Notes: generated by a model from the sequence alone, not told the origin. Shown: positions 42,133-50,683, counted from the stretch's first letter. The stretch is DNA of 57,801 bases from Candidatus Falkowiibacteriota bacterium (GCA_026396805.1 JAPLVZ010000002.1:1-57801); one strand, 5' to 3'. Translations and numbers: made by a program.

Positions 42133-42723
42133 ATGAAACTAGACATCGCCTGCGGGCAAAACAAGCAAGTTGGATTTATGGGCGTCGATATCGCTGCCGC
42201 TCCCGGCGTCGACTTCGTTTTTGACTTAGAAAAATTTCCCTGGACGCAATTTAAAGACAACTCTGTTGAGGAAGTTTATTGCAGCCATTATCTAGAGCAT
42301 GTACCGAATCTGGTAAAATTTTTTGATGAAGTCTGGCGAATTTGTTCTAATGGCGCCAAAGTAACTTTTTTGAGCCCTTACTATACTTCCATCCGGGCCT
42401 GGCAGGATCCGACTCACGTCCGGCCGATTTCCGAAGCCACCTTCTTATATACTGATAAGAATTGGCGGATTTCTCAAAAATTAGACCATTATCCGATGCA
42501 GTGTAATTTTAAGACAGAAAAATTGACCGTTTTCTTTGTCCCGCCTTGGGATAAGAAAACCGAAGAAGCGCGTCAGTTCGCCGCTCAGCATTATTTTAAT
42601 GTTATTTCCGATATTGTTGTGGAACTCACGGTTATTAAAGATCAAATCGAAGCCAAGTCCCAAGAAAAGACCCCAGAGAAGCCAGAAGAAAAGTCCCCCA
42701 AAAAGCCGGCCGTTAAGAAATAA
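42133..42723 (+). CDS. Class I SAM-dependent methyltransferase-like protein
   Basis: 196 residues. Start MKLDIACGQNKQVGFMGVDI has the SAM-binding glycine motif in the form DIACGQNK, followed by FDLEKFPWTQFKDNSVEEVY and HYLEHVPNLVKFFDEVWRI, typical of the small-molecule/sugar methyltransferase group. PTHVRPISEATF is also family-like. The last 35 residues are a Lys/Pro/Glu-rich tail (KTPEKPEEKSPKKPA). Probably modifies a glycan with the upstream GT; inferred. Confidence 0.75.
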   Translation: MKLDIACGQNKQVGFMGVDIAAAPGVDFVFDLEKFPWTQFKDNSVEEVYCSHYLEHVPNLVKFFDEVWRICSNGAKVTFLSPYYTSIRAWQDPTHVRPISEATFLYTDKNWRISQKLDHYPMQCNFKTEKLTVFFVPPWDKKTEEARQFAAQHYFNVISDIVVELTVIKDQIEAKSQEKTPEKPEEKSPKKPAVKK

Positions 42724-42736
42724 TCTAAAATAGACA

Positions 42737-43240
42737 ATGCGCGACCAAATTATCGGAAAAATTTATAAGATTATCGGTTTGATTTTAATGATTCTTATTC
42801 TCGCCTTGATATTTTGGTTACGGTCCGACAGGGCGTCCTTTCCCACGACGCAACCCGAAAGCGGGTTTCAGCTTGCTCCCCTAAGTCCCGGATTTAGCAA
42901 CGGGTCAACGCCGGAAAATAGCACCAGTTCCACAGCTATCCTCCCACCCCCCAGCCAATTTTCTTATTTTAATTACGACCTCGCGTCGCTAAACACTAAA
43001 AATACTTTATCCATAGAAATAAAATGCCAAGCGGCCTATTATACGATTCTGGTCTTCAGTTCTAAGGATGATTACCGGGAAAACCCCGCCGCCGCCCGGT
43101 TTAATCAGGCGACGCCTTGCCGCCTAGGGGAAGAGATTAAGCGCAGTTTGGACTTAAAGGAACTTAATCTGACGGCAGGGAGATATTATTATATCCGGGC
43201 TGATCAGGGCCAGGCCGGCAGTTGGTATAATGCCCGTTAA
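42737..43240 (+). CDS. Single-pass membrane protein, unknown function
   Basis: 167 residues. A membrane helix (about 9-28) is followed by a Ser/Thr/Pro/Asn-rich linker and a C-terminal region (about 75-167) with FSYFNYDLASLNTKN, CQAAYYTILVFSSKDDYRE and LTAGRYYYIRADQGQ. This looks like a small extracytoplasmic beta domain with two Cys. No family recognised. Stands 13 bp behind the methyltransferase. Confidence 0.55.
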   Translation: MRDQIIGKIYKIIGLILMILILALIFWLRSDRASFPTTQPESGFQLAPLSPGFSNGSTPENSTSSTAILPPPSQFSYFNYDLASLNTKNTLSIEIKCQAAYYTILVFSSKDDYRENPAAARFNQATPCRLGEEIKRSLDLKELNLTAGRYYYIRADQGQAGSWYNAR

Positions 43241-43274
43241 TATCCGGTAATGCCCAGAAAAAAATAATTTAAAT

Positions 43275-43283
43275 TGATATAAA
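43275..43283 (+). promoter_or_regulatory. Extended -10 element before the 149-residue membrane protein
   Basis: TGA-TATAAA with 11 nt to the ATG at 43295. Confidence 0.35.
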
Positions 43284-43294
43284 AATAAAAAACT

Positions 43295-43744
43295 ATGTTC
43301 CAATTTATTAAAACTAAGAAATTTTGGCTGAAGGCCGTTATCGCGATTATCGTGCTGGCCGCTCTCGTTATAATTCTCCAAAAGCCTTTAGTAAAGCTTT
43401 GGGCGAAGATTCCCTTAGGCAAGCCGGTCTATTACGCCGTCCAGCTGAACAATAACCAAGTTTATTTCGGCCATATTAAATCGATAAATTCTAATACCAT
43501 CGTTCTGACCGATGTCTTTTATTTCGAATCTTACGAATCGCCCGCCAGCCAGAGTCCGGACGGCAATCTGCAAATCCAATCGACATCCCAGAAAATTTAT
43601 AATTTTACCAAGCGGGGCGCTGTTAGCCCGATGTTGACCGATAATCGGATGTTTATTAATCGGGCCGCGGTGCTTTTTTGGGAAAAATTGAGCGCCGGAT
43701 CCGATATGGCCAAGTGGATAGACCAGGGGAAAGCCCAAAAATAA
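43295..43744 (+). CDS. Membrane-anchored protein, unknown function
   Basis: 149 residues. The N-terminal helix (about 11-30) is followed by a basic stretch and an extracytoplasmic domain: YYAVQLNNNQVYFGHIKSI, TNTIVLTDVFYFE-like, then INRAAVLFWEKLSAGSDMAKW. The phrase YAVxLxNxQVYFGxI recurs in CPR membrane proteins I have seen, but no function is known to me. It precedes the dockerin gene and may belong to that operon. Confidence 0.55.
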   Translation: MFQFIKTKKFWLKAVIAIIVLAALVIILQKPLVKLWAKIPLGKPVYYAVQLNNNQVYFGHIKSINSNTIVLTDVFYFESYESPASQSPDGNLQIQSTSQKIYNFTKRGAVSPMLTDNRMFINRAAVLFWEKLSAGSDMAKWIDQGKAQK

Positions 43745-43786
43745 ATTTTCCAGTTTTAAGGATTGCGCCTAATCTTGCTCATCAAT

Positions 43787-45829
43787 ATGCCAAATAGAGC
43801 TATTATCGCTATTTTGGTTTTCTTCACTATTATTATTGTTGTTTCCCGAGCCGAGGCTTTTGACGCCAATTCTTCACACTTCAAATTAAACGCGGCGGCC
43901 ATTGACAGTATCGCGGGTAGCGGCGCTTCGGCGAGTTTTAAGAATACCGGCGCCGGCGGGCAACTCGCCAGCGGTTTGTCTACTAATATCCAAAAAATTT
44001 ATTCCGGCATTCTTTATTGGTTATATAGTTCTAATCACGCCCCGCTGTTTACTATCGGTGACGAACCGCGCGAAGACCCAATTTCTAACAGTGACACGCC
44101 GACGGAAGTAGACGCTAATGTGACGTTTAAGGCTAGGGCCACTGATGCCGAAGGCGACGGTTGGTATTTGGCTATTTGCAAAGGAGAGGGAATTATTCCT
44201 GGGACCAGCGGTACCGTGCCGAGTTGTACTAATGGGACTTGGGCTAAATCCAGCTCTTTTTTTGTTTCTGGCTCGGAAATAACTCTTAACTATAAAGTCA
44301 CAGCTAGCGAGGTAAATGACAATTACGTTTGGTATGCTTACGCCTGTGATAATAACATTAAAGAACCCTTATGTTCCCCGGTTTCTAACAGCGGTACCGG
44401 CGGCGGCAATGGTTCGCCTTTTAATGTTCATGTCGCCGCTCCTCCGGTCGTCATCACGAACCCTACTCAGTCCGTGACAGTGGTGGCTGGTAGTGATGTA
44501 ATTAACCCCACTATTAATATTGACTCCCTAACCACTGATAACGGGACGGCGACCAGCGCGACATTACCAGCCATTACTTTGAATGTCACGACCAGCCTGT
44601 CCACAACTGCAGTTAATGTGGCGATTCCTAGCAACACAGAAATTATGGCGCCAACGGGATGGAATGGAATCATTAATGCTCCTCAAGTAAAACCTAATTC
44701 TAGTGTTACTGTCACACCGGATAGTGGAAAAACTGTCACAATATCTTCTGTCATTGAAATCGGATCCGATGATATAAAATTAACTTTTGATAAGGCGGTG
44801 CGTATTCTTATGCCCGGACAGTCAGGGAAATATGGCGGTTATTATCGAAGCGGCGTTTTTACCAAGATAACCAATACTTGTTCTAGCGACACGCAAACAG
44901 CCGGGAATGCTTTAGGACCAGAAGGTGATTGTAAAATAGACGTCGGCTCAGACATGATTATCTGGACAAAGCATTTTACTAGTTTTGTTACTTATACGCA
45001 GACAACTAATACGGACGGCGGAAGCAGTGGGAGCGGAAGCAGTGGGAGCGGAAGCAGTGGGGGCGGCGGCGCGGCCTCTTTACCGTCTACTGTAACTTTG
45101 TCCGGCCGCGCTTATCCCTTGAGCCAGGTTACTATTTTAAAAGACGGACAGATTGCCGCCACGACTATCGCCGGTCCTGACGCCAGTTTTAAAGTTTCTT
45201 TGGCTATCGCGAGCAGCGGCAATTATATTATCGCTGTTTATGGCGAAGATTCTCAGGGCATCAGATCAAATCTATTTACTTTCCCTATGTCTTTAGCAAC
45301 CGGTTCGTCTTCAACGGTCAATGATATTTTCATCGCCCCGACTATCACGATTGATAAGACAGAAGTCAAGCGCGGCGACACTCTGGTTATTTTTGGACAA
45401 TCATCGCCTAACGCGGAAATGACCATTGAAGTGAATTCCGAAAATAGCCTTTTCTTTAAAACTATCGCGGATAGTAAAGGCGCCTATTTAAGTAATTTTG
45501 ACACCTCGCCATTAGAGGTCGGCCAGCATTTAACGCGGTCGAAAGCCGCCGCGGCCGGCAAGATAAGTCCGGCGAGTAAAACTCTTAGCTTCGCAGTTAA
45601 CGACACTGGTTCTGTCTTAGCTCCGACTACGCCGACCACGGCTAAAATTCTCAAAGGCGATTTAAATAAAGACGGCCGAGTGAATCTGATTGATTTTTCT
45701 ATCGCTGCTTATTGGTATAAGCGTACTTTAAGCACTGCCTCTAGCGCTCTAGAAAAAGAACGTTTGAACGGTGATGGGAAAATCGACTTGATTGATTTCA
45801 GCATCATGGCTTATTATTGGACCGGCTAA
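43787..45829 (+). CDS. Secreted dockerin-domain protein with Ig-like domains
   Basis: About 680 residues from the ATG at 43787, chosen because it opens a signal peptide (MPNRAIIAILVFFTIIIVV, cleavage near AEA); a TTG at 43763 is less likely. Mid-regions are Ig/fibronectin-like (VTFKARATDAEGDGWYLAIC; LSGRAYPLSQVTILKDGQI; KRGDTLVIFGQSSPNAEMTI). A Gly/Ser linker at about 420-436 separates halves. The last 60 residues hold two dockerin repeats: GDLNKDGRVNLIDFSIAAYW and LNGDGKIDLIDFSIMAYYW, each an EF-hand-like calcium loop with helix. No catalytic domain seen. The next two genes encode cohesins. Confidence 0.85.
   Translation: MPNRAIIAILVFFTIIIVVSRAEAFDANSSHFKLNAAAIDSIAGSGASASFKNTGAGGQLASGLSTNIQKIYSGILYWLYSSNHAPLFTIGDEPREDPISNSDTPTEVDANVTFKARATDAEGDGWYLAICKGEGIIPGTSGTVPSCTNGTWAKSSSFFVSGSEITLNYKVTASEVNDNYVWYAYACDNNIKEPLCSPVSNSGTGGGNGSPFNVHVAAPPVVITNPTQSVTVVAGSDVINPTINIDSLTTDNGTATSATLPAITLNVTTSLSTTAVNVAIPSNTEIMAPTGWNGIINAPQVKPNSSVTVTPDSGKTVTISSVIEIGSDDIKLTFDKAVRILMPGQSGKYGGYYRSGVFTKITNTCSSDTQTAGNALGPEGDCKIDVGSDMIIWTKHFTSFVTYTQTTNTDGGSSGSGSSGSGSSGGGGAASLPSTVTLSGRAYPLSQVTILKDGQIAATTIAGPDASFKVSLAIASSGNYIIAVYGEDSQGIRSNLFTFPMSLATGSSSTVNDIFIAPTITIDKTEVKRGDTLVIFGQSSPNAEMTIEVNSENSLFFKTIADSKGAYLSNFDTSPLEVGQHLTRSKAAAAGKISPASKTLSFAVNDTGSVLAPTTPTTAKILKGDLNKDGRVNLIDFSIAAYWYKRTLSTASSALEKERLNGDGKIDLIDFSIMAYYWTG
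45020..45064 (+). repeat. 15-bp tandem repeat encoding a Gly/Ser linker
   Basis: Three units of GGAAGCAGTGGGAGC, the last with one change. Confidence 0.8.
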
Positions 45830-45855
45830 ATTTTATTTAGTACGACCTCGTTAAT

Positions 45856-46740
45856 ATGGTTCCGAAAAAATCTTTGTCCAAAATTATTAATTACTTCGCC
45901 GTCGCTTTAGTGATTGTCGGGTTTTTTAGTGTTGTTAAATCGGTTAAAGCCGTTGCGTTGCGGGTCGACTCCACCACGCGGGCAGTGCCCGTTAGCGGAC
46001 AATTAGCCGCCAATATTTTTTTGGACAATGTTGACACGGCTGTTAACGCCATCGCGGGCGAAATTACTTTTCCGGACGGACTTTTGGAATTACAGACAGT
46101 TAGTGACGGTGATTCTATTATTAACTTTTGGATAGAGCGCCCCCAGGTCGTTAACGGGAAAGTTATTTTTTCCGGAATCATCCCGGGCGGGTATTCCGGG
46201 CCGAGCGGTTCACTTTTTTCGCTTATTTTTAAAGCGAAAACTATCGGGTCGGGTGCGGTGTCTATTAGTCGGGCGCAAGTCTTACTGAATGATGGCAAGG
46301 GTGGGGAAGCAACGACTACGCTGGTGAATTTAGAGTTTCAAAACCTGCCTCAAACCGCCACTACCTCGGCGGTAATTGCCAAGATTGACGATCAGGAGAA
46401 ACCGGAAAATTTTATGCCGATTGTCGCCACCGATTCAGAAATTTTTTTCGGAAAAAAGTTTCTCGTATTCGCTACCCAGGATAAAGGGTCGGGGATTGAT
46501 CATTATGAGGTGCAGGAAGGCGATCGTGCCTGGCAACTGGCAATTAGCCCCTATCTTTTACAGGATCAAAATTTAGATAAAATTATCAGAGTCAAGGCTA
46601 TTGATAAAAATGGTAATACTCTCATCGTCAGCTTGCCGGCGCCCCCCCATGTTTGGTATAATAGTTATTGGTTAATAATAATCTCAATTTTATTATTAGG
46701 ACTCGTATATTTTATCAGCCGACGAGTATGGCGGAAATAG
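45856..46740 (+). CDS. Membrane-anchored cohesin-domain protein
   Basis: 294 residues. Signal helix at about 9-29. A cohesin domain (about 34-165) shows LRVDSTTRAVPVSGQLAANI, NAIAGEITFPDGLLELQTV, SGIIPGGYSGPSGSLFSLI and AQVLLNDGKGGEATT, the beta-sandwich pattern that binds dockerins. A second region (about 195-260) resembles an Ig-like repeat also found in the next protein (GSGIDHYEVQEGDRAWQ). A C-terminal membrane helix (about 269-289) and a basic tail anchor it. Overlaps the next gene by 13 bp. Confidence 0.82.
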   Translation: MVPKKSLSKIINYFAVALVIVGFFSVVKSVKAVALRVDSTTRAVPVSGQLAANIFLDNVDTAVNAIAGEITFPDGLLELQTVSDGDSIINFWIERPQVVNGKVIFSGIIPGGYSGPSGSLFSLIFKAKTIGSGAVSISRAQVLLNDGKGGEATTTLVNLEFQNLPQTATTSAVIAKIDDQEKPENFMPIVATDSEIFFGKKFLVFATQDKGSGIDHYEVQEGDRAWQLAISPYLLQDQNLDKIIRVKAIDKNGNTLIVSLPAPPHVWYNSYWLIIISILLLGLVYFISRRVWRK

Positions 46741-48548
46741 TCGTAAAACCGACGTCGAAATATCAGTTAAACAGACGCCTAGTTTTAAGTGTCGGGTTGG
46801 CATTTATATTTAGCGTCTTTTTGGCGTTGCCGGCGACAGCGCTGGCGGCGTCGCTGTATTTTTCTCCCTCGGCCGGCGCTTATGAAGTGGGGAAAACTTT
46901 TAGCGTCAGCGTCTATGTTTCCAGCGCCGATCAAGCGATGAACGCCGCCTCGGGTGCCATTTCTTTCCCTAAGGATAAGTTAGAGATCACGGCTCTTTCC
47001 AAGAGTGGTTCGATTTTTTCTCTTTGGGTGCAAGAGCCGGTGTTTTCCAATAGTACCGGCGTCATTAATTTTGAAGGCATTGTTTTGAATCCTGGTTTTA
47101 GCGGTTCCGGCGGAAAAATCATGACAATTAATTTTAAAGTGAAAGCAGCCGGTCAGGCGGGCTTAAATTTTTCTTCCGGTTCAATTTTGGCCAATGACGG
47201 AGCGGGTACCAATATTTTGAAAAGCCTGGGCTCGGCAAGTTATAAGTTATCGGCCGCCGCCAGTCCGGGAACGCCGGTGGGGCAAGTGACCGAAGCAAAA
47301 CCAGCCGTAGCCGGGGAAGTTCCGGCGCCAGCGGCTCCGCCGGCAATTGCGGGCGTTCCGGCGGCTCCACAAATATTATCCTCCACCCATCCCGACCCCA
47401 ACGCTTGGTATAATAACAATAACCCTAAATTTACCTGGAAAGTACCGGCAGGTATAACAACGGTTCGGGTTCTCTATGATAAATATCCGGTTTCCAATCC
47501 CACTGTTGTCTATCAGCCACCCATTAGCGGCAAGGACTTAGTTGGATTGTCAGACGGCACCTATTATTTCCACGCCCAATTCCGTAACGCCAAAGGCTGG
47601 GGGGCGGTCAGTCATTTCCGTTTTCAGATCGATACCGTCCCGCCCGTCGCCTTTACCGTTAAATTTCCGTCTCAACAGAATACTAATGATCCGCGTCCGG
47701 TCGTTTTATTCGATACTACCGACGAATTATCCGGCATTGATTATTATGAAATTAAGGCGGGCGACGGGCAAGCTTTTAAAGTGACGCCGGGCGAGATAGT
47801 GGGGTCCAATCCTTATGTCCTGCCGGTTCAGAAACCGGGACAGCATTCCATAATCGTCAAAGCGGTAGACAAGGCGGGAAATTCCGCCACCGCCTCGGAA
47901 ATATTTAGCGTGACCGCTTTAGATGCTCCGGTTTTGGACTATTATCCCAACGATTTGACTGAAGGCGATGTCTTAAAGGTTCCCGGCAAGACTTACCCCG
48001 AATCCAACGTTACGATTTTTGTCAGAGATGAATTAGGTTTGGTTTCCAGCGATACGATTATCAGCAACTCCCAAGGCAACTTTACCATGATCTGGTCTAA
48101 GCGGTTATTGGTCGGTACCTATAGTCTCTGGGCGCAAGTAACGAATGTAGACGGCGCCAAGAGTGCTATTACCACACCCAGCACTTTTGTCGTCAGACAG
48201 CCGGTGTTGGATAAAATAGCTAACCTAGTTTTAAACTATCTCTCCGTCTTTATGCTGTTAGTTTTCTTTATTCTCGGTTTGATTTTCTTCGCTTGGTATG
48301 GCTGGCATAAGTTCTTATTGCTGAAAAAGAAGATTAAGAAGGAAGCCAAAGGAGTAGAAAAGGATTTCTTGGATATTTTTGATCATTTACAGCAAGATAT
48401 TGAACAGCAGATACGGCTGATTGAGAAAGCGAAAAACCGCCGGGAGTTAACCACGGAAGAAAAGCGTATCATTACTATCTTAAGACGCGACTTGGCCGTC
48501 GCTAAAAAAGTTTTAAGCGAAGAGATGAAAAATATCGCCACGAAATAA
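46728..48548 (+). CDS. Membrane-anchored cohesin-domain protein with cytoplasmic coiled coil
   Basis: About 606 residues from the ATG at 46728, chosen over an upstream in-frame start because it gives a signal peptide ending ALAA. Cohesin domain (about 38-185): LYFSPSAGAYEVGKTFSVS, NAASGAISFPKDKLEITAL, GIVLNPGFSGSGGKIMTI and GSILANDGAGTN. A Pro/Ala-rich linker, then Ig-like domains (TVPPVAFTVKFPSQQN, DELSGIDYYEIKAGDG, YPESNVTIFVRDELGL). A membrane helix near 510-530 is followed by a long charged coiled coil (KKKIKKEAKGVEKDFLDIF and on) to the C-terminus, on the cytoplasmic side. It has two more Ig-like domains than its neighbour. A terminator follows. Confidence 0.84.
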   Translation: MAEIVVKPTSKYQLNRRLVLSVGLAFIFSVFLALPATALAASLYFSPSAGAYEVGKTFSVSVYVSSADQAMNAASGAISFPKDKLEITALSKSGSIFSLWVQEPVFSNSTGVINFEGIVLNPGFSGSGGKIMTINFKVKAAGQAGLNFSSGSILANDGAGTNILKSLGSASYKLSAAASPGTPVGQVTEAKPAVAGEVPAPAAPPAIAGVPAAPQILSSTHPDPNAWYNNNNPKFTWKVPAGITTVRVLYDKYPVSNPTVVYQPPISGKDLVGLSDGTYYFHAQFRNAKGWGAVSHFRFQIDTVPPVAFTVKFPSQQNTNDPRPVVLFDTTDELSGIDYYEIKAGDGQAFKVTPGEIVGSNPYVLPVQKPGQHSIIVKAVDKAGNSATASEIFSVTALDAPVLDYYPNDLTEGDVLKVPGKTYPESNVTIFVRDELGLVSSDTIISNSQGNFTMIWSKRLLVGTYSLWAQVTNVDGAKSAITTPSTFVVRQPVLDKIANLVLNYLSVFMLLVFFILGLIFFAWYGWHKFLLLKKKIKKEAKGVEKDFLDIFDHLQQDIEQQIRLIEKAKNRRELTTEEKRIITILRRDLAVAKKVLSEEMKNIATK

Positions 48549-48570
48549 AAGAATAATATATCTTTTTACA

Positions 48571-48599
48571 AAAACGTCCGTTTACTCGGGCGTTTTTTT
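48571..48599 (+). terminator. Terminator of the dockerin-cohesin operon
   Basis: AAAACGTCCG pairs with CGGGCGTTTT (one wobble), followed by T. Confidence 0.85.
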
Positions 48600-48631
48600 G
48601 ATTAGGGTACTCCTAGCCAATTTGGCAGGCC

Positions 48632-48660
48632 TTTACAAAAATATAATATTATTGTAATAT
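48632..48660 (+). promoter_or_regulatory. Promoter of the lipoprotein gene
   Basis: TTTACA, 17-bp spacer, TAATAT. A boxA-like AGATCTTTAAAA follows at 48675-48686. Confidence 0.5.
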
Positions 48661-48700
48661 ATTTAATAATTCACAGATCTTTAAAAAACAAGATTATCTG

Positions 48701-48749
48701 GGTTAATTGCTAAATTTATTTAGCGTTTAGATGAATTTGGCAATTAACC
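48701..48749 (+). promoter_or_regulatory. Leader hairpin before the lipoprotein gene
   Basis: GGTTAATTGCTAAATT (48701-48716) pairs with AATTTGGCAATTAACC (48734-48749) with one wobble; loop 17 nt. A strong 16-bp stem, of unknown regulatory role. Confidence 0.6.
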
Positions 48750-48775
48750 GAGTATTAATCTTAAAAGTTTAAACA

Positions 48776-49303
48776 ATGAAAAAACTAGTCGTATTTTTAT
48801 TACCGCTCATGCTAATTATTAGCTGTGAAAAAGAAAACACAGCCCAGGGTTTTAAGACCTTACCAATTTTGGATCTAAGGGTAAATAATAATTTATTACC
48901 ATCACTATGGTTAACCGATTATCCTGAAGAAATCGTACCCCTCTCCGGCACTAATCCCGTTCGATATGATACCTTGGGTCGTACGAAAGTGTTTTTTAAC
49001 AAAGATTTAATCTTTGATTATCAATGGGAATTTGGGTATCAGTCGCCAATTCATCGAAAATCCAAAGTCTTATTTTCAGCTACTGAAAAAACTGAAGTGG
49101 TATTTATTAGCCGTACAGACGTATTTTTTACCATGATGGCTATAATAAGCAACGGGTCACTGATAAAAAAAATCGATTTTTCAACAGTCAATATTAAAAA
49201 AGTTGAGATCGATGAAATAAATAAACAATTAAGGGTTACCAGCAATAAAGGCTGGACCAGAACTGGCGAATTGCCGGATGATATAACAGTTATTAACTAT
49301 TAA
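48776..49303 (+). CDS. Putative lipoprotein, unknown function
   Basis: 175 residues. The N-terminus MKKLVVFLLPLMLIISCEKEN carries a lipobox-like LIISC with Cys at about 17, so it is probably a lipid-anchored or exported protein. The rest has a beta-rich look (LDLRVNNNLLPSLWLTDY, YQSPIHRKSKVLF, KVEIDEINKQLRVTSNKGW) and matches nothing I recognise. AT-rich, with codon use unlike the neighbours, its own promoter, a boxA-like motif and a leader hairpin, so possibly acquired. The style recalls Bacteroidetes lipoproteins; that is only an impression. Confidence 0.6.
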   Translation: MKKLVVFLLPLMLIISCEKENTAQGFKTLPILDLRVNNNLLPSLWLTDYPEEIVPLSGTNPVRYDTLGRTKVFFNKDLIFDYQWEFGYQSPIHRKSKVLFSATEKTEVVFISRTDVFFTMMAIISNGSLIKKIDFSTVNIKKVEIDEINKQLRVTSNKGWTRTGELPDDITVINY

Positions 49304-49321
49304 TAACCGGGTAAGATTAAC

Positions 49322-49348
49322 AGGGGACTTAACATAGCCCCCTTTTTT
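49322..49348 (+). terminator. Terminator after the lipoprotein gene
   Basis: AGGGG and CCCCT arms with a six-T tail; short stem. Confidence 0.6.
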
Positions 49349-49376
49349 ATTTAAACGTTTATTTCTTAATTATTTC

Positions 49377-49385
49377 TGTTATAAT
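49377..49385 (+). promoter_or_regulatory. Extended -10 promoter of leaderless prfB
   Basis: TGT-TATAAT, only 7 nt before the prfB ATG. Confidence 0.65.
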
Positions 49386-49392
49386 ATAAGAT

Positions 49393-50520
49393 ATGGAAAA
49401 TCTCTTGAAAAAAATGGAAGAACTGCGCGAACGCTTTTTAAAGACGAAAGCGCTTTTAGATATTGACCGCAAAGCGGTTCAAGAAAGGGAATTGCGTCTG
49501 CGGATGTCGGAACCGGATTTTTGGGACGACCGCGAGAGCGCCGTTAAGATCGGTCGGGAAGTAGAAGAACTGGCTCTCCAAACTAAAGAATGGCGGGCGC
49601 TTGAAAAAGAAATCAGGGAAGCGGAAGAAATAATGGCTTTGGCTGAAAAAGAAACGCTAAAGGACCCGACTAAATCCGAAAAAGAAGGTGAAACCGGCCT
49701 GTCCGCGGATATGGAGAAAAAATATTTGGAACTGGAAAATAAATTCAGTCAGCTGGAGTTCATTTCGCTTTTTTCCGAAAAATATGACCATGACAACGCC
49801 CTACTAGCTATTCATGCCGGTACCGGCGGTGTAGACGCGCAGGATTGGGCGCAAATGTTGGAACGATTATATTTGCGCTTCAGCGAGCGCCAGGGCTGGA
49901 AAGCGGAAATCATGGACAGAAATTACGGCGGTGAAGCGGGAATTAAAAACGTCGTGATGCGCGTATCCGGCTCTTGGGTTTACGGGTATTTAAAAAGCGA
50001 GAACGGCTCGCATCGCTTACTGCGCAATTCGCCATATAACGCCGACGGCCTGCGCCAGACTTCTTATGCGCTCGTGGAAGTTATTCCGGAAATCAAAGAT
50101 GACGGATTGATAGTGATTAAGGAAGAAGATGTGCGCGTTGACGTCTTCCGTTCCAGCGGCCCCGGCGGTCAAAGCGTCAACACGACTGATTCGGCCGTAC
50201 GCCTGATCCATATCCCGACCGGAATTACCGTCGCCTGCCAGAGCGAGCGCTCCCAGCATCAGAACAAGGAAAATGCTTTTAAGATTCTGAAGGCCAAACT
50301 ATATCAGCGCGTTTTAGAGGAAAGGGAAGCGGAAGAACGGAAACTTAAAGGCGAAGTCCAAAAAGCGGCCTGGAGTTCACAGATTCGGTCTTATTGTTTA
50401 TATGGCAAGCGCTATGTCAAGGATCATCGGACCGGTTATGAAACCTCCAATATTGACGCTGTGCTGGACGGAGCTTTAGAACCGTTTATGGAAGCGTATT
50501 TAAGGTGGCTGAAGAAATAA
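49393..50520 (+). CDS. prfB: Peptide chain release factor 2
   Basis: Class I release factor for UAA and UGA. 375 residues in a single frame: no programmed frameshift is needed. Seen: SEPDFWDDRESAVK near residue 40, GTGGVDAQDWAQML, catalytic GGQ in SSGPGGQSVNTTDSAVR and HQNKENAFKILKAKL. The codon-recognition tripeptide, SPF in E. coli RF2, reads SPY (HRLLRNSPYNADGLRQ), a conservative change. Release factor 1 uses PAT there, so RF2 identity is secure. A terminator follows. Confidence 0.95.
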   Translation: MENLLKKMEELRERFLKTKALLDIDRKAVQERELRLRMSEPDFWDDRESAVKIGREVEELALQTKEWRALEKEIREAEEIMALAEKETLKDPTKSEKEGETGLSADMEKKYLELENKFSQLEFISLFSEKYDHDNALLAIHAGTGGVDAQDWAQMLERLYLRFSERQGWKAEIMDRNYGGEAGIKNVVMRVSGSWVYGYLKSENGSHRLLRNSPYNADGLRQTSYALVEVIPEIKDDGLIVIKEEDVRVDVFRSSGPGGQSVNTTDSAVRLIHIPTGITVACQSERSQHQNKENAFKILKAKLYQRVLEEREAEERKLKGEVQKAAWSSQIRSYCLYGKRYVKDHRTGYETSNIDAVLDGALEPFMEAYLRWLKK

Positions 50521-50526
50521 TTCGGC

Positions 50527-50590
50527 CTTTATCTTTTCTTCATCTCCAATGTTATAGAATACCGTTATAAGTCATAACGGTATTTTTTTA
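50527..50590 (+). repeat. 64-bp element, copy 1 (extended -10 plus terminator)
   Basis: Matches 51212-51275 at 54 of 64 positions. Contains TGTTATAGAAT and the terminator stem. The two copies flank the 50861 gene. Confidence 0.8.
50558..50589 (+). terminator. Terminator of prfB
   Basis: AATACCGTTAT pairs with ATAACGGTATT across a 5-nt loop, followed by T. Confidence 0.88.
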
Positions 50591-50683
50591 GTACACATAT
50601 TGGCTGATTTTCGCATATTATTCTGAAAACCGCCATGTGTGTGTGCACATTAATTATCGCCACCATCGGGCCGAATCAGGCTA

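Noticed and set aside
43763-43786. TTG start of the dockerin protein
   Set aside because: It adds eight residues before a clean signal peptide; the ATG at 43787 is better.
46668-46727. Upstream start for the second cohesin protein
   Set aside because: It would overlap the first cohesin gene's membrane helix by 73 bp and put 20 residues before the signal peptide.
49393-49470. Programmed +1 frameshift in prfB
   Set aside because: The gene is in one frame from its first ATG; no internal TGA with the classical CTT-TGA context.
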